From assembly GCA_025937785.1 (NCBI GenBank), contig JAICQQ010000049.1:1-43957 (forward strand): a DNA stretch of 43,957 nt, read 5' to 3'. Below the pieces are notes generated by a model that saw only the letters and a program-made list of their open reading frames with translations, did no database searches and was not told the DNA's origin. Below, one piece after another: positions 34,448 through 41,643 of this stretch. The DNA is from Polyangiaceae bacterium. GTDB lineage: Bacteria > Myxococcota_A > Polyangia > Polyangiales > Polyangiaceae. The first letter of the stretch is position 1. Every line of letters starts with the position of its first letter. The position numbers were made by a program, and so were the translations under genes.

Positions 34448-36778
34448 ATGTCAGTCGACCTTACCTCGCGCCTGAAGCGCACTCTCCCTGCGTCGCTCTT
34501 TGGTTTGACGGGCCTCTGCCTCGGCGCTCTGCCAGCTTTGGCACAAACCCCTGGCGATCCTGCGCAGAGCTCCGCGCCCGCCCTCGAAATCGATGCTGGC
34601 CCGGCGGGCACGGGCGCGGGAGCCGACGCCCCCACCGCGCTGGCAGCTTCTGGCGCGGACCCGGCAGCGTCGCCAGCGCCGGCCGCCGTCGAAGACCCCG
34701 TCGAGATCACGATCGCGGGGACACGCGTCTCGCGCACCCCCGGTTCGGCGCAGGTCATCAAGCAGGACCAGCTCGAACGGTTCGAATACGACGACCCGCA
34801 CGCCGCGCTCATGCAGGTCCCCGGCGTCTACGTGCGCCATGAGGACGGCGTTGGCCTGCGCCCCAACATCGGCATCCGAGGAGGCAATCCCGATCGCAGC
34901 AAGAAGGTGACGCTGATGGAGGACGGCGTGCTGTTCGGACCAGCCCCGTACTCGGCGCCCGCTGCCTACTACTTTCCGCTGCTCACCCGCATGGTCGCGA
35001 TCAAGGTGATCAAGGGTCCCGCGGCGATCGCCTTCGGACCCCAAACCGTAGGCGGGGCGATAGACTTCGTGACGCGCGCGATCCCGACGACGCCGGGCGG
35101 GTCGCTCGACTTGGGCCTCGGGGCGTACGGCTATACCAAAGCGCACGCCCACTTCGGCGCCAGCAACGAGCAGTTCGGTTTCGTCGTCGAAGGCATCCGG
35201 CTCCACAACGACGGCTTCAAGGAGCTCGCGGGGGCGGACACCGGATTCACGCGCAACGAATGGATGGTGAAGACTTCTTACCTGCTCGACCCTCAGGCGC
35301 CGATGGGTCACCAGTTTCAGCTCAAGCTCGGTTACTCGGACGAGGTCTCGAACGAGACGTACCTCGGCTTGACGGATGATGACTTTCACGAAAACTCCAA
35401 CCTCCGTTACCCGGCGAGCAGCCTCGACCAGATGCGAAACCACCGCACCTCGCTGGTACTGAGTCACGAGGTGGGGGCGCCCGACGCTTCCTGGAAGCTC
35501 AGCAGCAACGCCTATCGCAACGACTACGCACGAGCGTGGCGCAAACTGAACAGATTCCGAGACGCTTCAATCGCGGAGGTCCTCGCAGCTCCGGAGAGTC
35601 CAGCGAACGCCGAATACTATGCGGTGCTCACGGGCGAGGCCGACAGCGTGACGGCGGGGCAGACGCTGCTCATCGGGCCCAATGATCGGCGTTTCGTCAG
35701 CGAAGGCGTCGCCTCCAAACTCGAGTTTCAGGCAAGCACCGGGCCGTTGGAGCATCGGGTAGAGGCGGGCGCGCGTCTGCACTACGATTCCATCGCGCGA
35801 CGTCACAGCGAGAGCGGCTACCTGATGCAGGACGGCACTCTGGTTCCCGAAGACAGCGCGACCAGCGTCACGACGGCGAACGAGGCCTCCACGCTGGCGC
35901 TGGCGGTCCATGGGATGGACGCGGTGAGCTGGCAGGCCTTGACCGTCACTCCGGGGCTGCGCGTCGAGATCATCGGCTCGGAGCTCGCGGACCACATCGC
36001 CGACGAAGAAAGCACGCACTCGTTGGTCGCGCTCATGCCCGGCGTCGGAGCGTACTACGCGATCGTCGACGACTTCGGACTGCTCGGGGGCGTCTACCGT
36101 GGATTTAGCCCGCCTCCCCCTGGAGAGTCCGACGCGGCGCCGGAGTACAGTCTCAACTACGAGACAGGAGCCCGCTTGAGCAGCGGCCGGAGTCAGCTCG
36201 AAGCGATCGGCTTCTACAACGACTACGAGAACCTGACGAACATCTGCAGCTTCTCGGGCGGCTGCAGCGACGCCGATCTGGATCGACAGTTCGATGCCGG
36301 TGCGGCTCGCATCTACGGGTTCGAGGCGTACCTCGCGCACGACTTCGTTTGGGGTAGCGTCCGTTTCCCGGTCACCGGCGCCTACACCCACACGCGCGGG
36401 GTCTTCGACACCACCTTCACTTCAGCCGATCCCATCTATGGCGACGTGCAAGAGGGCGACGAAGTTCCCTACTTGCCTCGGCATCAGGCGAGCGGAACGT
36501 TGGCGGTGGAGTGGAGCCATGCGGGGGCCTCGGTTGCAGCGAACTACGTGTCCGAGATGCGCGAAGAGGCGGGGAGCGCGCCCTATGCGGACTCCATCGT
36601 GACAGACGACCTGTTCACCGTCGATGTCGGCTCGAAGGTGATGCCGGTTCCATGGCTCACGCTTTACGGAAACGTGCGGAACCTGTTCGACGCACGAAGC
36701 ATTGCGTCGCGGCGTCCCTATGGCGCGCGACCAAACGCTCCCCGCTGGGTGCAGGTCGGCGCCAAACTGAGCTTCTGA
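34448..36778 (+). CDS. TonB-dependent outer-membrane receptor (FecA-like)
   Basis: 776 aa from ATG 34448; the frame opens 39 codons earlier without features. The signal peptide is LKRTLPASLFGLTGLCLGALPALAQ. An Ala/Pro/Gly-rich stretch follows. The plug domain (~95-210) has VEITIAGTRVSRTPGSAQVIKQ, DDPHAALMQVPGVYVRHEDG, LRPNIGIRGGNPDRSKKVTLMEDG and ERM-like IKVIKGPAAIAFGPQTVGGAIDF. The 22-strand barrel ends in VGAKLSF, with the terminal Phe used for barrel assembly. It resembles FecA/siderophore receptors. As last gene of the operon, 22 bases after the HTTM gene, it would import the iron or metal chelate. It converges with the sigma factor gene. No fecI/fecR pair is adjacent. Confidence 0.93.
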   Translation: MSVDLTSRLKRTLPASLFGLTGLCLGALPALAQTPGDPAQSSAPALEIDAGPAGTGAGADAPTALAASGADPAASPAPAAVEDPVEITIAGTRVSRTPGSAQVIKQDQLERFEYDDPHAALMQVPGVYVRHEDGVGLRPNIGIRGGNPDRSKKVTLMEDGVLFGPAPYSAPAAYYFPLLTRMVAIKVIKGPAAIAFGPQTVGGAIDFVTRAIPTTPGGSLDLGLGAYGYTKAHAHFGASNEQFGFVVEGIRLHNDGFKELAGADTGFTRNEWMVKTSYLLDPQAPMGHQFQLKLGYSDEVSNETYLGLTDDDFHENSNLRYPASSLDQMRNHRTSLVLSHEVGAPDASWKLSSNAYRNDYARAWRKLNRFRDASIAEVLAAPESPANAEYYAVLTGEADSVTAGQTLLIGPNDRRFVSEGVASKLEFQASTGPLEHRVEAGARLHYDSIARRHSESGYLMQDGTLVPEDSATSVTTANEASTLALAVHGMDAVSWQALTVTPGLRVEIIGSELADHIADEESTHSLVALMPGVGAYYAIVDDFGLLGGVYRGFSPPPPGESDAAPEYSLNYETGARLSSGRSQLEAIGFYNDYENLTNICSFSGGCSDADLDRQFDAGAARIYGFEAYLAHDFVWGSVRFPVTGAYTHTRGVFDTTFTSADPIYGDVQEGDEVPYLPRHQASGTLAVEWSHAGASVAANYVSEMREEAGSAPYADSIVTDDLFTVDVGSKVMPVPWLTLYGNVRNLFDARSIASRRPYGARPNAPRWVQVGAKLSF

Positions 36779-36798
36779 GGCTGCTCGCGCTGCGTCGC

Positions 36799-38070
36799 TC
36801 AACCGCGACTGGCCCTGGCGAAGGACCGCTGCAGCTTCTGCAGCGCCTTGCTTTCGATCTGCCGAATACGCTCCCGGGTCACCTTGAGTTTGTCGCCTAT
36901 TTCCTGCAACGTGTGGGCCTCTTTGTGTCCGATACCAAAGCGTAGACACAAGATTTCTCGCTCGCGGGCGGACAGCGTCGCCAAGATTCTCGCAGCTTCG
37001 GAGCGCCCAGCGGATGCGACTAGGCCGGCTGCGGGGTCACCGCCGTTGGGGTCGGGTAAGACGTCGAATAGACTGGCGTCGTCTGCGTCGCCGAGCGGAG
37101 CATCGAGACTGAGAGGTTCCCGGGGCAGTGCTTGCACCAATTCCAGCTGCGCGGCGGATATCGCCAACGATTGAACCAGCTCTTGCGGTGAAGGAGCGTG
37201 CCCATGCTCGAGCACGGCTCGTTGCTTGGCGTGCGACACCTGAACCTGAAGATCCCGCATGTGAACGGGGATCCGGATCGATCGCGACTGATCGCTGATG
37301 GCGCGCGTGATCCCTTGACGGATCCACCAGGATCCGTAGGTGCTGAACTTGTAGCCGCGTCGGTAGTCGAACTTTTCCACCGCTCGCAACAGGCCCAGGT
37401 TGCCTTCCTGAACCAGATCCTCGAACGCAAGTCCCTGATTCACGTAACGTCTCGCGATCGCCATCACCAAGCGCAAATTCGCGCGCGTCAGACGCACTCT
37501 GGCAGCGCTCAGCTCTTGCCGGGCAAGCGTCACGGAACGGAGCGATGACTCCAACCTCTCGTGCTGCTCGCCGGTGGCGAGCGGACTGGCAGCGACGTCT
37601 TCACCCGGCTGGAGCTCGACCAGCAAGCGGTCGACCATCGCCCCGACGAGCGCCGACGCAGGACGCAGTTGGCGTAGACCGGCCAAAACCTCTTGCTCGC
37701 GTCGCGCGCTCGCTTCGGGGTCTTCGATGGGGTCCGCCGCCCGCGTCAGCTCCCTCAATACGGACAGCGTCCGCAGCCGCAGCGCTTCCGCTTCACGCTC
37801 CGTCTCGAACGGAACCTTCGTGACCGAACCAATTGCTATCTGCGCGCGCTCCAAGAGCTGCAGAAACCGACCGAGTTCACGCAGAGCGCACGGGATGCGT
37901 ACCAACGCCTGCAAGATCGCATCTTCCGCCGCTTCGATGCGCCGCCCGATCTCCTGCTCGTCCTCCCGGGTCAAGAGTGGGGCCTCGCCGACTTGGATCG
38001 AGTTCCTTCCCCAGTCGATGCGAGGCGTGCGTGGTCCGTCTGGGTCTCTAAAGGAGCTCGATGGTCTCAA
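36799..38070 (-). CDS. Sigma-70 family RNA polymerase sigma factor (group 2)
   Basis: 423 aa. Region 2 is LRLVMAIARRYVNQGLAFEDLVQEGNLGLLRAVEKFDYRRG then KFSTYGSWWIRQGITRAI. Region 3 includes HMRDLQVQVSHAKQRAV. Region 4 is LSAREREILCLRFGIGHKEAHTLQEIGDKLKVTRERIRQIESKALQKLQR. Region 1.2 lies near residue 30 (VGEAPLLTREDEQEIGRRIEAAED). The large acidic region 1.1 of primary sigma factors is missing, so this is probably an alternative, stationary-phase or stress-type factor. The start is TTG 38070, with GGAG 8 bases upstream. The stop lies 20 bases from that of the convergent TonB receptor. A ~110-residue insert between regions 1.2 and 2 is Leu/Arg-rich and poorly conserved. Confidence 0.92.
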   Translation of the reverse strand: MRPSSSFRDPDGPRTPRIDWGRNSIQVGEAPLLTREDEQEIGRRIEAAEDAILQALVRIPCALRELGRFLQLLERAQIAIGSVTKVPFETEREAEALRLRTLSVLRELTRAADPIEDPEASARREQEVLAGLRQLRPASALVGAMVDRLLVELQPGEDVAASPLATGEQHERLESSLRSVTLARQELSAARVRLTRANLRLVMAIARRYVNQGLAFEDLVQEGNLGLLRAVEKFDYRRGYKFSTYGSWWIRQGITRAISDQSRSIRIPVHMRDLQVQVSHAKQRAVLEHGHAPSPQELVQSLAISAAQLELVQALPREPLSLDAPLGDADDASLFDVLPDPNGGDPAAGLVASAGRSEAARILATLSAREREILCLRFGIGHKEAHTLQEIGDKLKVTRERIRQIESKALQKLQRSFARASRG

Positions 38071-38598
38071 CGGCGGGACTCCGGCTGTGCCAGTAGCTCT
38101 GCCTCGTTACGGCCGAGAATCACGCTGGCGCAAAGGGGGCTAGGGGTTCAGCCAGGATTCCGAACCAAAGTGGGCGATCTGAGGCACTCTCCTGTGAGTG
38201 CCCAGAACCGCGGCGCAGCTCCCCAAGGGAGGCAGCGCGCGCTCCTCGTCGCGGAGCGTGCCACTCTTGTCGGGCTGGAGCCACTCCTCCGAGAGAACGT
38301 ACCCCAACGCCCGACCGCGGTGTTTCCCACACGGCCCGAGACCCGGACGCGGCGAAGCCGTGCTCGAAACCGGCTCGAACGAGCAGGGGCGCCTCCCCCG
38401 AAGTTTGTTTTCGTGGTGCCTCGAAGTACCCCATGCTAGATCGCGTCCAACTGGTCCTCAGACACTCGCTCGTGCAACTCCTGGTTCACTGGTTCATCTG
38501 CGTACTAGGCGCCTCCACAGTGGAGGCCTTCGGGAAAGCCCAGGCGCCGAGCATTCGTCCGAGTTGATTTCAAAGGCGCCGCAGTATTCGAGGTAGCT
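38071..38598. other. Non-coding region between divergent sigma factor and RRM genes (528 bases)
   Basis: No convincing gene is seen. One hairpin, GGCACTC (38183-38189) and GAGTGCC (38196-38202), lies near the sigma factor side. The RRM side holds a long 5' leader with an 8-base perfect dyad, described separately, and GGCGCC three times (38508, 38543, 38575). This layout suits promoters for both genes plus a structured leader. An open minus-strand frame at 38120-38434 has no features and is not called. Confidence 0.5.
38511..38527 (+). promoter_or_regulatory. Dyad in the leader of the RRM gene
   Basis: GCCTCCAC-A-GTGGAGGC is a perfect inverted repeat, 72-88 bases before the start codon at 38599. 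In RNA it could fold as a compact hairpin in the 5' leader, and in DNA it could bind a regulator. Leaders of this kind are known on cold-inducible RNA-binding genes; that link is an inference. Confidence 0.45.
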
Positions 38599-38904
38599 AT
38601 GAGCACAAAGCTCTACATTGGCAATTTGAGTTTCAGCACGGTCGAGGAGCAGGTTCGCGATGCTTTCGCGGAATTTGGTCGAGTCGCCAACGTGTCGCTG
38701 ATCATCGATCGCGCCACGGGTCGCTCTCGTGGGTTCGGATTCGTGGAATACGAGTCCGCCGATTCGGCGCAGCATGCGATCGATTCGATGAACGGTGCCA
38801 TGCTCGACGGGCGTGCGCTCACCGTGAACATCGCCCGCGACCGAGCCGAGGGCGGTTCGTCCGGCCGCGGCCCGCGCGGCGACCGCAGCGAACGTCGCTG
38901 GTAA
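38599..38904 (+). CDS. Small RRM RNA-binding protein
   Basis: 101 aa. A single RNA recognition motif has RNP2 LYIGNL (5-10) and RNP1 RGFGFVEY (44-51), followed by an Arg/Gly/Ser-rich tail (SGRGPRGDRSERRW). The fold is that of the glycine-rich RNA-binding proteins of cyanobacteria and myxobacteria (Rbp family), which are often cold-induced and bind mRNA. The aromatic residues that stack on RNA (Y6, F47, F49) are present. It stands alone, with its own terminator at 38915. A second RRM gene lies 0.9 kb away on the opposite strand. Confidence 0.93.
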   Translation: MSTKLYIGNLSFSTVEEQVRDAFAEFGRVANVSLIIDRATGRSRGFGFVEYESADSAQHAIDSMNGAMLDGRALTVNIARDRAEGGSSGRGPRGDRSERRW

Positions 38905-38914
38905 GCAACATCAG

Positions 38915-38943
38915 GGCGGGAGCGAGTTTCGCTCCCGCCTTTG
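38915..38943 (+). terminator. Intrinsic terminator of the RRM gene
   Basis: GGCGGGAGCGA (38915-38925), loop GTT, TCGCTCCCGCC (38929-38939), then TTTGT. It is an 11-base-pair stem starting 11 bases after the stop codon. Confidence 0.8.
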
Positions 38944-38982
38944 TCGCAGCGCCTTGCCCCTTCGACCGAGGCAGGCCAGCCA

Positions 38983-39357
38983 TCATGGTGGCGAGGCCTG
39001 GAACTCCGCGTGGGCAACGAATTGCAGCACTCGGATGCAGGGGTGATCGCCCAAGTAACCGTTGCAGCTGTCCTGTCCTACGAAACTTCGCCGCCGCTGC
39101 CGCACGTTGTGCATTACGTCGTGCGTGAGATCGTAGCCTCCGTCTTTACAGCGGACGTCGCCGCAGGGCACCTCGAACCGCGCTGCCGCTCGCGCCACCA
39201 CGATGTGCACGATACGGCTCGAGTCCAACACCGTGCGGCCGTTGGACGACTCGGACAATTCCAACCGCAACTCCAGGAGCGCGGGCGCCTCTGCAGAAAG
39301 TCGCGCCGCTTCGTCTTCTCGTTTCCAGCGTGCCTGGCGTGCGGATGGAATGGACAT
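38983..39357 (-). CDS. Small conserved-looking Cys-containing protein
   Basis: 124 aa. ATG 39357 is chosen over the earlier in-frame ATG because AAGGAGA lies 7 bases upstream. The first half is a charged helix (RWKREDEAARLSAEAPALLELRLELSE) and the second carries FEVPCGDVRCKDGGYDLTHDVM, then RRSFVGQDSCNGYLGDHPCIRVLQFVAHAEF. The spaced Cys pairs (CGDVRC, C-N-G...C) with His and Asp suggest a bound metal or disulfides. No named family was recalled. The composition is not like a spurious frame, and the ribosome-binding site is strong. Downstream of the RRM pair on the minus strand, it may share their expression. No signal peptide is present. Confidence 0.65.
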   Translation of the reverse strand: MSIPSARQARWKREDEAARLSAEAPALLELRLELSESSNGRTVLDSSRIVHIVVARAAARFEVPCGDVRCKDGGYDLTHDVMHNVRQRRRSFVGQDSCNGYLGDHPCIRVLQFVAHAEFQASPP

Positions 39358-39444
39358 CGGGTTTCTCCTTCGAAAATGCTGGATCGAGCCAATAAGCCAT
39401 CGAGGACGCGCGCTCACGACTCTGCGGGGCAGCCCGCGTGGGTG

Positions 39445-39780
39445 CTACGATTCCCGATTGAGCGCGTGCGGGAATACCGAGTCCGCCACACTACGTTGGC
39501 GCCACGCGGCGCGGGCGCTCGAGTAGACGACGCGGGCGGTCGCCTCGAAGTTCGTGACATCGGCAGCCGGCCACCTGCCGCATTCACGCAGCCATGGCAC
39601 CAGCGCTCGTACCACGTGCGCCCGTGCCTCTGACATGGTGCCGGGCCAGCCACCGACCAGTGCGCGCTGCTCGCGCTCCGCCCGATCGAACCAACGCTGA
39701 GCCCACTGCAGCCCGACGCCTTCGGCCCGCGTGCGCAGCTCGGCGTCCAACCCAGTTGCCGGCACAGCCACCGGTTTCAT
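39445..39780 (-). CDS. Unrecognised small helical protein coupled to an RRM gene
   Basis: 111 aa. The ATG (39780) overlaps the stop of the RRM gene at 39777-40040 (ATGA), a strong sign that the frame is real and translated. The product looks all-helical, with Trp-rich segments (WAQRWFDRAEREQRALVGGWPG, VPWLRECGRW, AAWRQRSVADSVFPHAL). No family, signal peptide or membrane helix was seen. The coupling suggests that it works with the RNA-binding protein. Confidence 0.6.
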   Translation of the reverse strand: MKPVAVPATGLDAELRTRAEGVGLQWAQRWFDRAEREQRALVGGWPGTMSEARAHVVRALVPWLRECGRWPAADVTNFEATARVVYSSARAAWRQRSVADSVFPHALNRES

Positions 39781-40040
39781 CGACGAGACCCAGACTTGCG
39801 GTCCCGCGCCACGCTGACGACCAACGCGCGCCCGCGCAAGTCTGCCCCGTTCAACGAACTCACTGCGCGCTCCGCAGCGTCACCGCTCGCGTACTCGACG
39901 AAGCCGAAACCGCGCGAATTGCCCGTGTATCGATCAGAGATCACGACGGCGGACACGAGCGATCCGTGTTCACCGAAAATTCGCTCGAGATCTGCGGCCG
40001 ACGTCGAATCGTCGAGGTTGCCTACGAATAGCTTGTTCAT
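39777..40040 (-). CDS. Small RRM RNA-binding protein (second copy)
   Basis: 87 aa. RNP2 LFVGNL (4-9) and RNP1 RGFGFVEY (43-50) mark one RRM. The tail is short and basic (SVARDRKSGSRR), unlike the Gly-rich tail of the copy at 38599. The two proteins share the RGFGFVEY core but differ elsewhere, so they are paralogues and not a recent duplication. Its stop is coupled to the next small gene. A long, 646-base non-coding leader with a dyad lies upstream. Confidence 0.9.
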   Translation of the reverse strand: MNKLFVGNLDDSTSAADLERIFGEHGSLVSAVVISDRYTGNSRGFGFVEYASGDAAERAVSSLNGADLRGRALVVSVARDRKSGSRR

Positions 40041-40686
40041 GCCGAGTCACACCGCGAGCGCTGAGCCGACCGGAAGAACGATGCTCGGTACGTGGGTCCG
40101 GTTCCCCCCGATCGGATCCACCGAAACGGCGCGGGAAAAGCCACAGGAACCGTTTCGTGTGACTAAGTTTTCTTACGCACGAGCGGCGAGCTCGTGAACC
40201 GTTTGAGAGTGCCACATCATCTCACCACAGGCAAGGTGATTCATCGCAAGCGCGGTCCTTCGCTGCTCGGCGTGATTCGATGCGCACCGCGCGATTCACC
40301 GCGCGATTCGACGCGCAACGCGCGGTGGAGCGAAACCTTACTCGCGATCTTGGCGCGATAGGCCAACGTGAGCTGCGAACGTCTCGCATGCAGCAAACTG
40401 CGTCTGCTGTCGCGATCTGCGCGCTAACTCGTAGCGTCGGACACGCGAGCATGAGCAATCCCGCGCATTCGATGGCGCGTGCGGGCGATCGATGCGATAC
40501 TGGGGAGACCGCAGCGATCGCGGAGTTCACTACCGAGGCTCTCCGAACGCCGGCTGTGCGCCGGTTCTGCTGTGCCACGCCGCCGCGAAGCATGCAGTTC
40601 AGCGGCTCCCAGAGAGGCGAAGAAGGGTATTCCATGAATAGTATCCAGCAACCGCGCGTCTGCGAGGCGCAGCGTACGAGTGACCC
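40041..40686. other. Non-coding region between divergent RRM gene and 40687 gene (646 bases)
   Basis: No supported gene is seen; a plus-strand frame at 40280-40690 has no features. It contains the dyad at 40122-40157 near the RRM gene and a short tandem repeat near 40300 (two copies of ACCGCGCGATTC). The region should hold promoters of both genes and a long RRM leader. Confidence 0.5.
40122..40157 (-). promoter_or_regulatory. Dyad upstream of the second RRM gene
   Basis: CGAAACGG (40122-40129) and CCGTTTCG (40150-40157) are perfect inverted arms with a 20-base spacer, 82-117 bases upstream of the RRM start (40040). They could form a hairpin in the 5' leader or a protein-binding site. The other RRM gene also has a dyad in its leader, at a similar distance but of different sequence. 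Confidence 0.45.
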
Positions 40687-41475
40687 GTGACGGCGAGAGA
40701 CCCAAAGCTGCGATCTCAGGCGTCCCCGTCAGCCAGCTTCGTCGATACCCTGGCGCGGGTTCTCAGCATGGCTCGTCAGGCCGAAGTGAGTACGACGTTT
40801 CGCGCCGAGTTTCGCGAGGAGTTGCAAGCCCTGCCCGCTGAATCGCGAGCTCGCTTGAGCGTGCTCTTGAACATCGGCCGCGAAGCGTGCAGCGCGACGC
40901 TCCGGACTGGACCCGTGCCACCGAGCGTTGAGGTCCGGAAAGACGATGCGCTGTCGTGGAACGACACCACTCCCCTCGACACACTGGCGCTGTGCGACCC
41001 CAGAACGCTGTCCCAACGCTACCTCGAACGCGGCCTGGCGGCGGCATACGCGGGTAAGCTTACGTTGGATACGTCGGCGAGCGACCGGTCAGCGCCGAAC
41101 GAACGACCCTCGGTGTCCGAACGCGCCTGGTCGCGCTTCGGCAGAGAACTGGCGGGTACAGAGCCGAGCGAGTGGAGCTGGTTTGCCTGCTACAAGGGCG
41201 GTTCTGGCATGCTCGACAAGCTTTACGTTCGGCACGGCAACAGCGCCTGGTGGTCGTTCGCGACCAGCATCGATCGTCCCTTGCGCGAGCAGATCGCCGC
41301 CGACCGCAAGCGGGCGAGCAGCGGCGGAAAAAACCGTCACGGTTCGAGCCTGGAATCGCTGTTGACCCAGGAAGGCGCCCCGCACCGCCGCGCGCTGCAT
41401 CGAGCTTTGACGTCGGTACACGCACGGCTGGGCAAGGTTCGAAGTGGTGCAAACGACCCGGTGACCCCAGCTTGA
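40687..41475 (+). CDS. Unrecognised soluble protein
   Basis: 262 aa from GTG 40687. No family was recognised. A helical N-terminal part (FVDTLARVLSMARQAEVSTTFRAEFREELQAL) is followed by LSWNDTTPLDTLALCDPRTLSQRYLERGLAAAY and a Trp-containing block with Lys/Gly (EWSWFACYKGGSGMLDKLYVRHGNSAWWSFATS). It ends with a basic stretch (DRKRASSGGKNRHGSS). No signal peptide or membrane helix is evident. It lies 168 bases before the methyltransferase gene on the same strand; the gap is long enough for a separate promoter, so co-transcription is uncertain. The start lacks a strong ribosome-binding site. Confidence 0.55.
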   Translation: MTARDPKLRSQASPSASFVDTLARVLSMARQAEVSTTFRAEFREELQALPAESRARLSVLLNIGREACSATLRTGPVPPSVEVRKDDALSWNDTTPLDTLALCDPRTLSQRYLERGLAAAYAGKLTLDTSASDRSAPNERPSVSERAWSRFGRELAGTEPSEWSWFACYKGGSGMLDKLYVRHGNSAWWSFATSIDRPLREQIAADRKRASSGGKNRHGSSLESLLTQEGAPHRRALHRALTSVHARLGKVRSGANDPVTPA

Positions 41476-41643
41476 GCCGTTGGTAGGGCCTGCCCACATG
41501 TCGGCAGCTCGCGCACCCTGTCTTTTGGGCCGGCGAGGTAGTAGCGCTGGACGGCCCCACCCGCGCTCTACTAGAAGCTTGTGACGAGTTCGGGGAGCGC
41601 CTGCAACGACGCAGGTCGCGACGGTCTCGTAAAGGAGGCCACA

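Noticed and set aside
38120..38434. Minus-strand frame upstream of the sigma factor
   Set aside because: No recognisable features, no ribosome-binding site, and it lies in the expected promoter region.
40280..40690. Plus-strand frame in the gap upstream of 40687
   Set aside because: Starts in repetitive GC-rich DNA, lacks a ribosome-binding site and overlaps the better supported start of the next gene.
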